6,088 nucleotides of DNA. Origin: Anaerolineaceae bacterium UBA5211. GTDB lineage: Bacteria > Chloroflexota > Anaerolineae > Anaerolineales > Anaerolineaceae. Location: assembly GCA_002412595.1 (NCBI GenBank), contig DHVJ01000015.1:1-6088 (forward strand). The letters are read 5' to 3'. The first letter of the stretch is position 1, and every line of letters starts with the position of its first letter. A program made the position numbers and the translations under genes. The notes beneath the pieces are model-generated. The model did no database searches. It saw nothing but the letters and a program-made list of their open reading frames with translations, and had not been told where the DNA came from. Positions 1 through 4,620 of this stretch are shown here, piece by piece.

Positions 1-521
1 GCGCTGGTGGGTTCATCAAACAGCATTAATTTGGGGCGCATGGCCAGGGCGCGGGCAATGGCTGCGCGCTGCTGCTGACCGCCGGAAATTTGCGCAGGCA
101 GTTTATCGGCTTTTTCCGCTATGCCCACTTTTTGAAGCTGTTCCATGGCAATGCTTTCAGCTTCCTTTTTACTGGTCTTTTTGACTACTCTCAACGCCAG
201 GGTGATATTTTCCAGAATGGTCAGGTGCGCGTAAAGATTGAAACTCTGGAAAACCATGCCAATTTCAGTCCGGTGGCGGTTCAGTTCTTTCTGGTCACTG
301 GTCATACGCTGACCATTGAACCACACCTGCCCATCCGTGGGAGTTTCCAAAAAATTAATGCAGCGCAGTAAAGTGGATTTGCCCGATCCGCTCGGCCCGA
401 TGATCACCATTACTTTTCCGGATTCTACATCCAGACTGATGTTATCCAAAGCCTGTAAGTCGCCAAACCATTTATTGACCGACTTGATTTCAACCAGATT
501 TTCGGTTGTGAGATTAGCCAT
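1..521 (-). CDS. Polar amino acid ABC transporter ATPase (GlnQ/HisP family), 3' end cut by window
   Basis: This is the cytoplasmic nucleotide-binding subunit that would power amino acid import through the neighbouring permease. The first 173 codons are present; the rest lies outside the window. Visible motifs are the Walker A loop GPSGSGKST (about residues 45-53), a Q-loop in MVFQSFNLYAHLT, the ABC signature ISGGQQQR, and Walker B with LMLFDEPTSA at the window edge. The Q-loop FNLYAHLTILEN and the LSGGQQQR-like signature are typical of the GlnQ/HisP/ArtP group. The ATG at 521 overlaps the last 8 bp of the permease gene, so translation is probably coupled; AAAGG lies a little upstream, inside the permease gene. 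Family assignment is firm. The transported amino acid cannot be read from this subunit. Confidence 0.96.
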   Translation of the reverse strand, partial: MANLTTENLVEIKSVNKWFGDLQALDNISLDVESGKVMVIIGPSGSGKSTLLRCINFLETPTDGQVWFNGQRMTSDQKELNRHRTEIGMVFQSFNLYAHLTILENITLALRVVKKTSKKEAESIAMEQLQKVGIAEKADKLPAQISGGQQQRAAIARALAMRPKLMLFDEPTS

Positions 522-1392
522 TTTTCGATAACCGCCTTTCGAGTAATTTCACCAGCATGGAAAGCAGCAACGTCATGGTCAGGTACATAACCGAAAGAGT
601 TGTGTAAGCCTCCGGATAGCGGAAGGAATGCCCGGCATATAAACGGGCAATTTGGGTGATATCACGCACTGCCAGAATTGAAACCAGGGAGGAATCTTTC
701 AACATGGAAATGAAATCATTGCCAATGGCCGGCAGCACGTTGCGGATGGCCTGCGGCAGCACCACATTGCGCATGGCCTGCCCGTAGCTCATTCCCTGCG
801 AACGGGCAGCTTCCATCTGCCCTTTGGAAACCGATTGAATACCGGCGCGGAAAATTTCCGCGGAGTATGCGCCGTAGGTCAATGATAGCGCAACCACCGC
901 ACGTACACTCATGGAAATCGAGCGGTTGCTTAAGCCTGCAAAAAAACTGCCGATGCCGGTCAATCCCAAATTGACCAGGTTGGTGCCAAATAACGATAGG
1001 AGATCCACCACGCCTGGTACCATAACCAGGGCAATGAAGAAGATCAACACCAGCATGGGTATACCGCGCATAACTTCTACGTACAAAGTCGCGATATTCT
1101 GGGCAACCACACTGGAAGAAACCCGGCCCAAACCAGTTATCAAACCGATCAGCAGCGATATGGCATAAGATATTAAGGTGATATATAAAGTAACGACCAT
1201 CCCGCTGCGGATGGTAACGAAAGCATCACTATAGGTGGGGCTGTTGGTGATCAGCAATAGGGTGCCGATTACGATCAAAATAATGATTACCAGCCACCAG
1301 GGAAAGGTGGCCAGCCGGGTACGTAATCGCTGTCGCCTGGATTGCTGCAATGAAACTTTTTGTGCAGCATTTAACGAATCTTCTAACGCCAT
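514..1392 (-). CDS. Polar amino acid ABC transporter permease (HisM/GlnP family)
   Basis: This inner-membrane subunit forms the translocation path for an amino acid. The 292-residue protein has a basic cytoplasmic N-terminus (about 1-30), a first membrane segment around 32-49, and further hydrophobic segments around 65-88, 108-128, 163-180 and 262-283. The ABC-permease coupling loop is clear at about 194-215, beginning EAARSQGMSYGQA, and contacts the ATPase. The segment between about 125 and 163 is longer than in the short HisM/HisQ proteins, which adds a hydrophobic loop. The start at 1392 is supported by AGAGGA four bases upstream. Only one permease gene is seen between the binding protein and the ATPase, so a homodimeric channel is likely. 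It is the second gene of the operon and overlaps the ATPase gene. Confidence 0.95.
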   Translation of the reverse strand: MALEDSLNAAQKVSLQQSRRQRLRTRLATFPWWLVIIILIVIGTLLLITNSPTYSDAFVTIRSGMVVTLYITLISYAISLLIGLITGLGRVSSSVVAQNIATLYVEVMRGIPMLVLIFFIALVMVPGVVDLLSLFGTNLVNLGLTGIGSFFAGLSNRSISMSVRAVVALSLTYGAYSAEIFRAGIQSVSKGQMEAARSQGMSYGQAMRNVVLPQAIRNVLPAIGNDFISMLKDSSLVSILAVRDITQIARLYAGHSFRYPEAYTTLSVMYLTMTLLLSMLVKLLERRLSKNG

Positions 1393-1419
1393 GATGTCCT
1401 CTATTTGAATTACTTATAA

Positions 1420-1452
1420 ATTAGGCTGGCCGATTTGATCAGCCAGCCTAAT
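1420..1452 (-). promoter_or_regulatory. Intercistronic hairpin between binding-protein and permease genes
   Basis: A perfect 11-bp inverted repeat (1420-1430 with 1442-1452, loop of 11 nt) starts 11 nt after the binding-protein stop codon. On the minus strand it is followed only by a weak T-stretch (TTTATAAG), so it is not a strong terminator for the operon. Such hairpins in transporter operons commonly protect the upstream message or act as partial terminators, so that the binding protein is made in excess over the membrane subunits. That role is inferred here. In the plus direction the stem is followed by CTTTTT, so it could also stop antisense transcription. Confidence 0.7.
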
Positions 1453-1463
1453 CTTTTTAACAA

Positions 1464-2351
1464 TTAATCTGCAAATCCAAAAAATTGTGTGTTCGTTTCT
1501 GCCAGGAAACCATTATCCTTCAGCGCTTGAATCGCCTGGTTGAAAGGAGCTACCAGGTCGCTGTCATTCGGGAAGACGAAAGCCAGGTTATCGCTGGAAA
1601 TGGAGGGACCGACGAATTCCAAAGCACCCGGGTTCTCATTGATATAACCGATACCAGCTTGTTCATCAATCAGCACAGCGTCCACATCATTAGAAAGCAA
1701 TGACTGCACAGCGAAGGGGTATTGTTCAAAAGCGCTAATGCGATCGGTGGGCAGATACTGGGTAGCCGTCTCGTAGTTGGTCGTGGCGGTCTGCGTACCC
1801 AGGATCAAGTCAGGATCTGCTACGAAATCCTCAATGGATACGAAGCGGTCCTCACCAGTGTTCACCATCAGGCGCTGATCGATGGAAATATAGCTGTCTG
1901 AGAAATCGACGATCTCTTCGCGATCAGGGGTATCTGTAATACCATCGCCGGCCATGTCATACTGGCCATCTGCTACGGATTGGATCATGATATCCCAGGA
2001 GCATTCCTGGAAAACAGGGGTGCAATGCAGCAATTCGCAAATCTGCGGAATTACCACGTAATCCCAACCGCCTGCCTTACCGTCTTCAATGTAATTAAAA
2101 GGCAAGTAAGCGTTCTCAACTGCTACGGTAATCTCGCGGCAGTCCAGGTCAACCAGGGCGGTGTCAGCAGAACCCAGGCAGCCATAAACGGGAATACCGT
2201 TTTCGTCATAGGTCAATTCAGCAGCAGCATCAGCTTCTGCCGGGGCAGCCGCCGCTTCATCAGCGGCCGTTGTATCTCCGCCGCCACATGCTCCCAATGC
2301 GAGAGCGCCGATTACCAGAAAAACTATTACCAGGTACTTCTTGTTGTTCAT
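1464..2351 (-). CDS. Amino acid ABC transporter substrate-binding lipoprotein (SBP family 3)
   Basis: This is the extracytoplasmic receptor that captures an amino acid and delivers it to the permease. The 295-residue protein begins with a lipoprotein signal (MNNKK, hydrophobic core, lipobox LGAC with Cys22), then an Ala/Glu-rich linker to about residue 45. The family-3 fold follows: ITVAVENAYLPFNYIEDGK (74-92), ADGQYDMAGDGITDTPDREEIVDFS (127-151) with Arg144 in the place that binds the ligand carboxylate, LGTQTATTNYE (184-194) and DAVLIDEQAG (224-233). An in-frame ATG nine codons upstream (2378) exists. The start at 2351 is preferred because AAAGGAG lies 5 nt before it and the signal peptide then begins normally. 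Mature-domain cysteines at 58, 71, 105, 110 and 117 are unusual for this family. The ligand is not known; it is some amino acid or close analogue. Confidence 0.95.
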   Translation of the reverse strand: MNNKKYLVIVFLVIGALALGACGGGDTTAADEAAAAPAEADAAAELTYDENGIPVYGCLGSADTALVDLDCREITVAVENAYLPFNYIEDGKAGGWDYVVIPQICELLHCTPVFQECSWDIMIQSVADGQYDMAGDGITDTPDREEIVDFSDSYISIDQRLMVNTGEDRFVSIEDFVADPDLILGTQTATTNYETATQYLPTDRISAFEQYPFAVQSLLSNDVDAVLIDEQAGIGYINENPGALEFVGPSISSDNLAFVFPNDSDLVAPFNQAIQALKDNGFLAETNTQFFGFAD

Positions 2352-2356
2352 TTCTT

Positions 2357-2363
2357 CTCCTTT
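2357..2363 (-). promoter_or_regulatory. Shine-Dalgarno site of the binding-protein gene
   Basis: AAAGGAG on the minus strand, 5 nt before the ATG at 2351. It decides that start over the upstream in-frame ATG at 2378, which has no comparable site. Confidence 0.85.
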
Positions 2364-2408
2364 AGCATTTACGTTCAAATTTATTTTTGCAGCCTGCCGA
2401 ATTTATAG

Positions 2409-2424
2409 GTCCAATCAGTCCAAT
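2409..2424. repeat. Short tandem direct repeat in the leader
   Basis: GTCCAAT occurs twice (2409-2415 and 2418-2424), nine bases apart, in the untranslated leader of the binding-protein gene. It could be a protein or RNA contact site, or chance. Nothing else in the 2379-2510 part of the leader stands out apart from an AT-rich patch (2457-2470) that might act as a weak -10 box. Confidence 0.35.
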
Positions 2425-2510
2425 AACTTAGTATCATTTCTTTATGGGTGCGATATTTTATATTTTTTCAGGCAATTCCTCCGTCTAATTTCCCATATTC
2501 AGCAGGCAAC

Positions 2511-2539
2511 GAAAAAAGCCTTCCATTCCTGGAAGGCTT
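2511..2539 (-). terminator. Intrinsic terminator in the leader of the transporter operon (attenuator)
   Basis: On the minus strand a 9-bp stem (2531-2539 with 2516-2524, loop of 6 nt) runs directly into six T residues and then C (2517-2511). There is no minus-strand gene upstream that it could end, because the next gene is on the other strand. It lies about 160 nt before the binding-protein ATG and about 120 nt after the predicted transcription start. The simplest reading is a premature terminator controlling the transporter operon. In the plus direction no T-run follows the stem. Confidence 0.8.
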
Positions 2540-2554
2540 CCCACGTTCACTTAT

Positions 2555-2580
2555 TAGGTTAGAAATACTCCATTTCCCTA
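2555..2580 (-). promoter_or_regulatory. Leader hairpin 2, between the anti-terminator arm and the terminator
   Basis: On the minus strand TAGGGAAAT (2580-2572) pairs with ATTTC and, after a three-base TAA bulge, CCTA (2566-2555), around a GGAGT loop. The stem has nine pairs. It lies between the first leader hairpin and the terminator and would bring their complementary arms closer. The loop GGAGT is complementary to ACTCC in the 5' arm of hairpin 1, so an alternative contact is possible. Confidence 0.55.
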
Positions 2581-2655
2581 TAGCAAAACGCCGCTCCTTC
2601 CAGAAGGAGTGAAATGAGAATTACGTTTAGCTTTAGGTGATCGAATCTCTAACAT
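2578..2655 (-). CDS. Possible leader-peptide ORF, 25 codons, ahead of the attenuator
   Basis: The minus-strand ATG at 2655 opens 25 codons ending at TAG (2580-2578). The ATG lies inside the 14-bp palindrome, about 4 nt after the predicted transcription start, so it would be read as a nearly leaderless message; there is no Shine-Dalgarno site. The first half is rich in basic residues (MLEIRSPKAKRNSH). Codons 16-21 cover hairpin 1 and its anti-terminator arm, and the stop codon sits at the foot of hairpin 2. A translating ribosome would therefore interfere with exactly these structures. An open frame of this length is not rare by chance, there is no run of one amino acid, and translation is unproven. 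Confidence 0.3.
   Translation of the reverse strand: MLEIRSPKAKRNSHFTPSGRSGVLL
2594..2609 (-). promoter_or_regulatory. Leader hairpin 1 with anti-terminator arm
   Basis: On the minus strand CTCCTT and AAGGAG pair around a CTGG tetraloop. The segment CTGGAAGG (2603-2596) is also perfectly complementary to CCTTCCAG (2536-2529) in the 5' arm and loop of the terminator, with a further G-U pair. Hairpin 1 plus terminator, and the long-range pairing, exclude each other. This is the logic of an attenuator or riboswitch expression platform. The signal that selects between the states is not apparent. Confidence 0.6.
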
Positions 2656-2661
2656 GTTAGA
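2648..2661. promoter_or_regulatory. Perfect 14-bp palindrome at the transporter transcription start (operator)
   Basis: TCTAACATGTTAGA equals its own reverse complement. It covers the predicted start of transcription (about 2659) of the minus-strand promoter at 2666-2694, where a bound dimeric repressor would block initiation. The protein that binds is not known, and no candidate regulator lies next to it. Confidence 0.55.
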
Positions 2662-2665
2662 CACA

Positions 2666-2694
2666 TTTTTATCATGCAGCAGGAAGTTTGTCAA
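2666..2694 (-). promoter_or_regulatory. Promoter of the amino acid transporter operon
   Basis: On the minus strand a consensus -35 box TTGACA (2694-2689) is followed after exactly 17 bases by TAAAAA (2671-2666), a 4/6 match to the -10 consensus. The start of transcription would fall near 2659. The leader to the binding-protein ATG would then be about 310 nt, long enough for the regulatory structures it contains. Confidence 0.65.
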
Positions 2695-2720
2695 GGAAAT
2701 GAATGATTTTTGTCATTTCC
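2695..2720. promoter_or_regulatory. Inverted repeat just upstream of the -35 box
   Basis: GGAAATGA (2695-2702) and TCATTTCC (2713-2720) form a perfect 8-bp inverted repeat with a 10-bp AT-rich centre, about two and a half helical turns long. It abuts the -35 box of the minus-strand promoter, roughly -36 to -61, a classical position for an activator. No regulator gene in the window is obviously linked to it. Confidence 0.45.
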
Positions 2721-2782
2721 AAGGGCTTTGTTCGCATCTAAATTTTCTTCCAGTCGTAAATTAATATATAAAAATTCTTAGA

Positions 2783-2829
2783 TTCTATAGAAAGGAAACT
2801 TCACACATCAATTTGTGTTAGTATATAAA
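2783..2829 (+). promoter_or_regulatory. Promoter-like region of the acyltransferase gene
   Basis: TTCACA (2800-2805, 5/6 match to a -35 box) is followed by TATATA (2822-2827, spacing 16) or TATAAA (2824-2829, spacing 18); TAGTAT at 2819-2824 with a TG two bases ahead is a further -10 option. All place the start of transcription at or next to the ATG at 2832. An inverted repeat ACACA/TGTGT (2803-2807, 2814-2818) lies in the spacer and could be an operator. A palindrome TTCTATAGAA (2783-2792) is just upstream. The rest of 2721-2782 is AT-rich with nothing clear. Confidence 0.45.
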
Positions 2830-2831
2830 AT

Positions 2832-3734
2832 ATGTCCCTGCTATCCATCATCAACAGTCGTTTGGGTATTGGCATTGTTCTGGGTGTTGCAAAGAACACT
2901 TCCACAAAAACCGGTTATAAATTGGCCGATTTTGCGGCTAAAGTGATATGCAAGTACCCGAAATCAACGTTAGTTCAATCAACACGTGCGAATCAATGGG
3001 TCATTTCAGGACAAAAATTATCCAAAGAGGAATTGGATTTGCAGGTCGAGCAAACCATCCGCATGACCGCACAAAGCATTTTTGAGTTTTATCATTACAT
3101 GCATAATTATCCAGCCATCCTGGAAAAAGTCATTTTCACGCCTAAAGTTACAAAACTGTTGGCGGACCGCGATGGATGTGGAGAAGGCACCATTTTTATC
3201 GGCCCGCATCTCGGTAATTTTGATTTGGGCGGGCGGGCAATCGCTCTGCATGGATACAAATTGTTTGTGCTCAGTTACCCGCAACTTAACAGCGGCTATG
3301 CCTGGCAGAATAAACTGCGCCAGGAAATAGGTTTGGACATTCGCCCCATGTCAACCGAAAATATGCGGGAAGCTAAAGCGTATTTAAAAGAAGGCGGTTT
3401 TGTAGTAACAGGTATGGAAAGGCCGCTCGATCGCACAAATTATTATCCAAAATTTTTCGGCCGACCAGCTCCAGTGCCAACCAGCTATGTACGCATGGCT
3501 TTACAGACCCATTCCGCAATTGTCGTATTGGCTTGCTTGCGCAATGCGCACGGTAAGTATGAGTTAAGTAGCTCAGAGCCAATTTACATGGATCCTTATA
3601 AAAATGCGCAGGATGAAATTGAAAGAAACGCCGAGAGAGTCCTGGCAGAAGGTGAGAAAATGATCGCTGCAAATCCAACCCAATGGGCAATGACTTACCC
3701 GGTTTGGCCGCCCGCATTGGAAGAAATGCCGTAA
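2832..3734 (+). CDS. LpxL/PatA-family lysophospholipid acyltransferase
   Basis: This is probably a membrane-associated enzyme that moves an acyl chain onto a lipid or glycolipid acceptor. The 300-residue protein has the family active site H-x4-D at His126 and Asp131 (PHLGNFD), which corresponds to HFGNWE-like motifs in LpxL. It also has the second conserved block KFFGRPAPVPTSYVRMA (207-223) and a C-terminal TQWAMTYPVWP (283-293), where LpxL-type enzymes carry a QW motif. Length matches the family (about 290-310). LPS synthesis is doubtful for this type of organism. The actinobacterial relative PatA acylates phosphatidylinositol mannoside and is often found near a CDP-alcohol phosphotransferase gene, as here; that substrate is only an inference. 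The ATG at 2832 is preceded in frame by TAA at 2826 and lacks a Shine-Dalgarno site, so a leaderless message is likely. The gap to the next gene is 47 bp. Confidence 0.88.
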   Translation: MSLLSIINSRLGIGIVLGVAKNTSTKTGYKLADFAAKVICKYPKSTLVQSTRANQWVISGQKLSKEELDLQVEQTIRMTAQSIFEFYHYMHNYPAILEKVIFTPKVTKLLADRDGCGEGTIFIGPHLGNFDLGGRAIALHGYKLFVLSYPQLNSGYAWQNKLRQEIGLDIRPMSTENMREAKAYLKEGGFVVTGMERPLDRTNYYPKFFGRPAPVPTSYVRMALQTHSAIVVLACLRNAHGKYELSSSEPIYMDPYKNAQDEIERNAERVLAEGEKMIAANPTQWAMTYPVWPPALEEMP

Positions 3735-3745
3735 ACCAGAGAAAA

Positions 3746-3775
3746 TTCTTTAATCTAAAATAAAAAAGGTAGAAT
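3746..3775 (+). promoter_or_regulatory. Possible promoter of the CDP-alcohol phosphotransferase gene
   Basis: TAGAAT (3770-3775, 5/6 match to a -10 box) ends six bases before the ATG at 3782, which would put the start of transcription on or next to the start codon. The -35 region (around 3746-3752) is poor. The AGGT at 3767-3770 is weak and rather far to serve as a Shine-Dalgarno site. The gene may also be read through from the acyltransferase gene. Confidence 0.4.
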
Positions 3776-3781
3776 AAAGCT

Positions 3782-4528
3782 ATGGGAAAAAAGAAGAAAG
3801 AACTCAAAAATATTAAAAAGCACCGTCGCGTTAATGACATTCTGCTCGGACCAATTGAGCGGCCCTCTATTCAATGGCTGGTGGAGCATATGCCCCACTG
3901 GGTCACCCCGGATCACTTAACCTTTTTGGGTTTATTTGCTTCCATCCTGATTGGGGTCAGCTACTACCTGACCAACCTTGATAAGAATTTTTTCTGGCTG
4001 GCTAACCTGGGTTTCTTCCTGAACTGGTTCGGCGACAGTTTGGATGGCAACCTGGCCCGTTATCGTAAAATCGAACGCCCACGCTACGGCTTTTTCATCG
4101 ATCACACCATTGATACCATCAGCGAGGTCCTCATCTTTATCGGCATCGGATTATCCCCTTATGTGGATCTCAATCTGGCGCTGCTGGCCTTGGTGGGCTA
4201 TCAATGTATGGCCAATCTGGTATATATCACCACTTCCGTGCGCGGAGAATTCAAGATTTCCTATGGATCCATGGGACCAACCGAAGTGCGCGTGATTGCC
4301 ATGATCGCCAATACCATCATGTTTTTCATCGGTAACCCGCAGATCACCCTGCCCTGGCAGGAAACTCCCGTACTGTTGTATAACCTGTTTGTCATGGTGG
4401 TTATTTTCGCGCTGTTTTTCTTTTTCACCTACACTACCATCACCCAGGCTATCAAACTGGAACGCAAAGACCGCAAAAAATGGCTTAAAAAGGTTCAAAA
4501 AAGCAAAGATGCCGGTCTGGCTGACTAA
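3782..4528 (+). CDS. CDP-alcohol phosphatidyltransferase family protein
   Basis: This integral membrane enzyme would join a phosphatidyl group from CDP-diacylglycerol (or a CDP-activated head group) to an alcohol, releasing CMP. The complete family signature D-x2-D-G-x2-A-R-x9-G-x3-D-x3-D is present at Asp85, Asp88, Gly89, Ala92, Arg93, Gly103, Asp107 and Asp111; the aspartates bind the metal ions used in catalysis. About six membrane segments can be seen, including residues 46-64, 70-84, 112-124, 130-150, 170-184 and 198-220. Both ends are very basic (MGKKKKELKNIKKHRR; LERKDRKKWLKK). The 248 residues are longer than PgsA (about 180-200). The head-group alcohol (glycerol phosphate, inositol phosphate or another) cannot be told from sequence alone. 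The acyltransferase gene upstream suggests a joint lipid pathway. A strong terminator follows. Confidence 0.9.
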   Translation: MGKKKKELKNIKKHRRVNDILLGPIERPSIQWLVEHMPHWVTPDHLTFLGLFASILIGVSYYLTNLDKNFFWLANLGFFLNWFGDSLDGNLARYRKIERPRYGFFIDHTIDTISEVLIFIGIGLSPYVDLNLALLALVGYQCMANLVYITTSVRGEFKISYGSMGPTEVRVIAMIANTIMFFIGNPQITLPWQETPVLLYNLFVMVVIFALFFFFTYTTITQAIKLERKDRKKWLKKVQKSKDAGLAD

Positions 4529-4545
4529 TATTTAACCCGAACTTG

Positions 4546-4575
4546 AAAAATACCGCATTCCAGCGGTATTTTTTT
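4546..4575 (+). terminator. Intrinsic terminator after the CDP-alcohol phosphotransferase gene
   Basis: AAAAATACCGC (4546-4556) pairs with GCGGTATTTTT (4563-4573) around a six-base loop, and the T-run continues to 4575. It starts 17 nt after the stop codon and ends six bases before the MerR promoter, so it insulates the two units. Confidence 0.92.
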
Positions 4576-4580
4576 AACCC

Positions 4581-4611
4581 TTGACATTAACGTTACGTTA
4601 AGGTGTAAGAT
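4581..4611 (+). promoter_or_regulatory. MerR-type promoter and operator of the TipAS regulator gene
   Basis: TTGACA (4581-4586) and TAAGAT (4606-4611) are separated by 19 bp, the over-long spacer typical of promoters activated by MerR-family proteins through DNA distortion. The spacer holds a perfect dyad TTAACGT-T-ACGTTAA (4587-4601), extended with one mismatch per side to AC...GT (4584-4604). This strongly suggests autoregulation by the gene that follows. The predicted start of transcription is 0-3 nt before the ATG at 4621. Confidence 0.85.
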
Positions 4612-4620
4612 GAACGCACT

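Noticed and set aside
90..371. Plus-strand open frame of 93 codons opposite the ATPase gene
   Set aside because: The minus strand here encodes Walker A, Q-loop, signature and Walker B motifs in order; the plus frame is incidental.
2352..2378. Upstream in-frame ATG at 2378 as the start of the binding protein
   Set aside because: It would add nine polar residues before the signal peptide and has no Shine-Dalgarno site, while the ATG at 2351 has AAAGGAG at ideal spacing.
1980..2408. Plus-strand open frame of 142 codons opposite the binding-protein gene
   Set aside because: It is a shadow of a well-supported family-3 binding-protein gene; its translation is not protein-like and it has no ribosome binding site.
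2511..2610. T-box riboswitch, suggested by GTGGGAAGCC before the terminator and the amino acid transport context
   Set aside because: The conserved T-box core (GGGTGGNACCGCG) is not present, and I cannot find a specifier loop or the Stem I sequence motifs. The complementary arms fit a different anti-terminator.
3373..3840. Minus-strand open frame of 155 codons opposite the acyltransferase gene
   Set aside because: It lies antisense to a gene with clear catalytic motifs, spans the end of one gene and the start of the next, and its translation has no recognisable domain.
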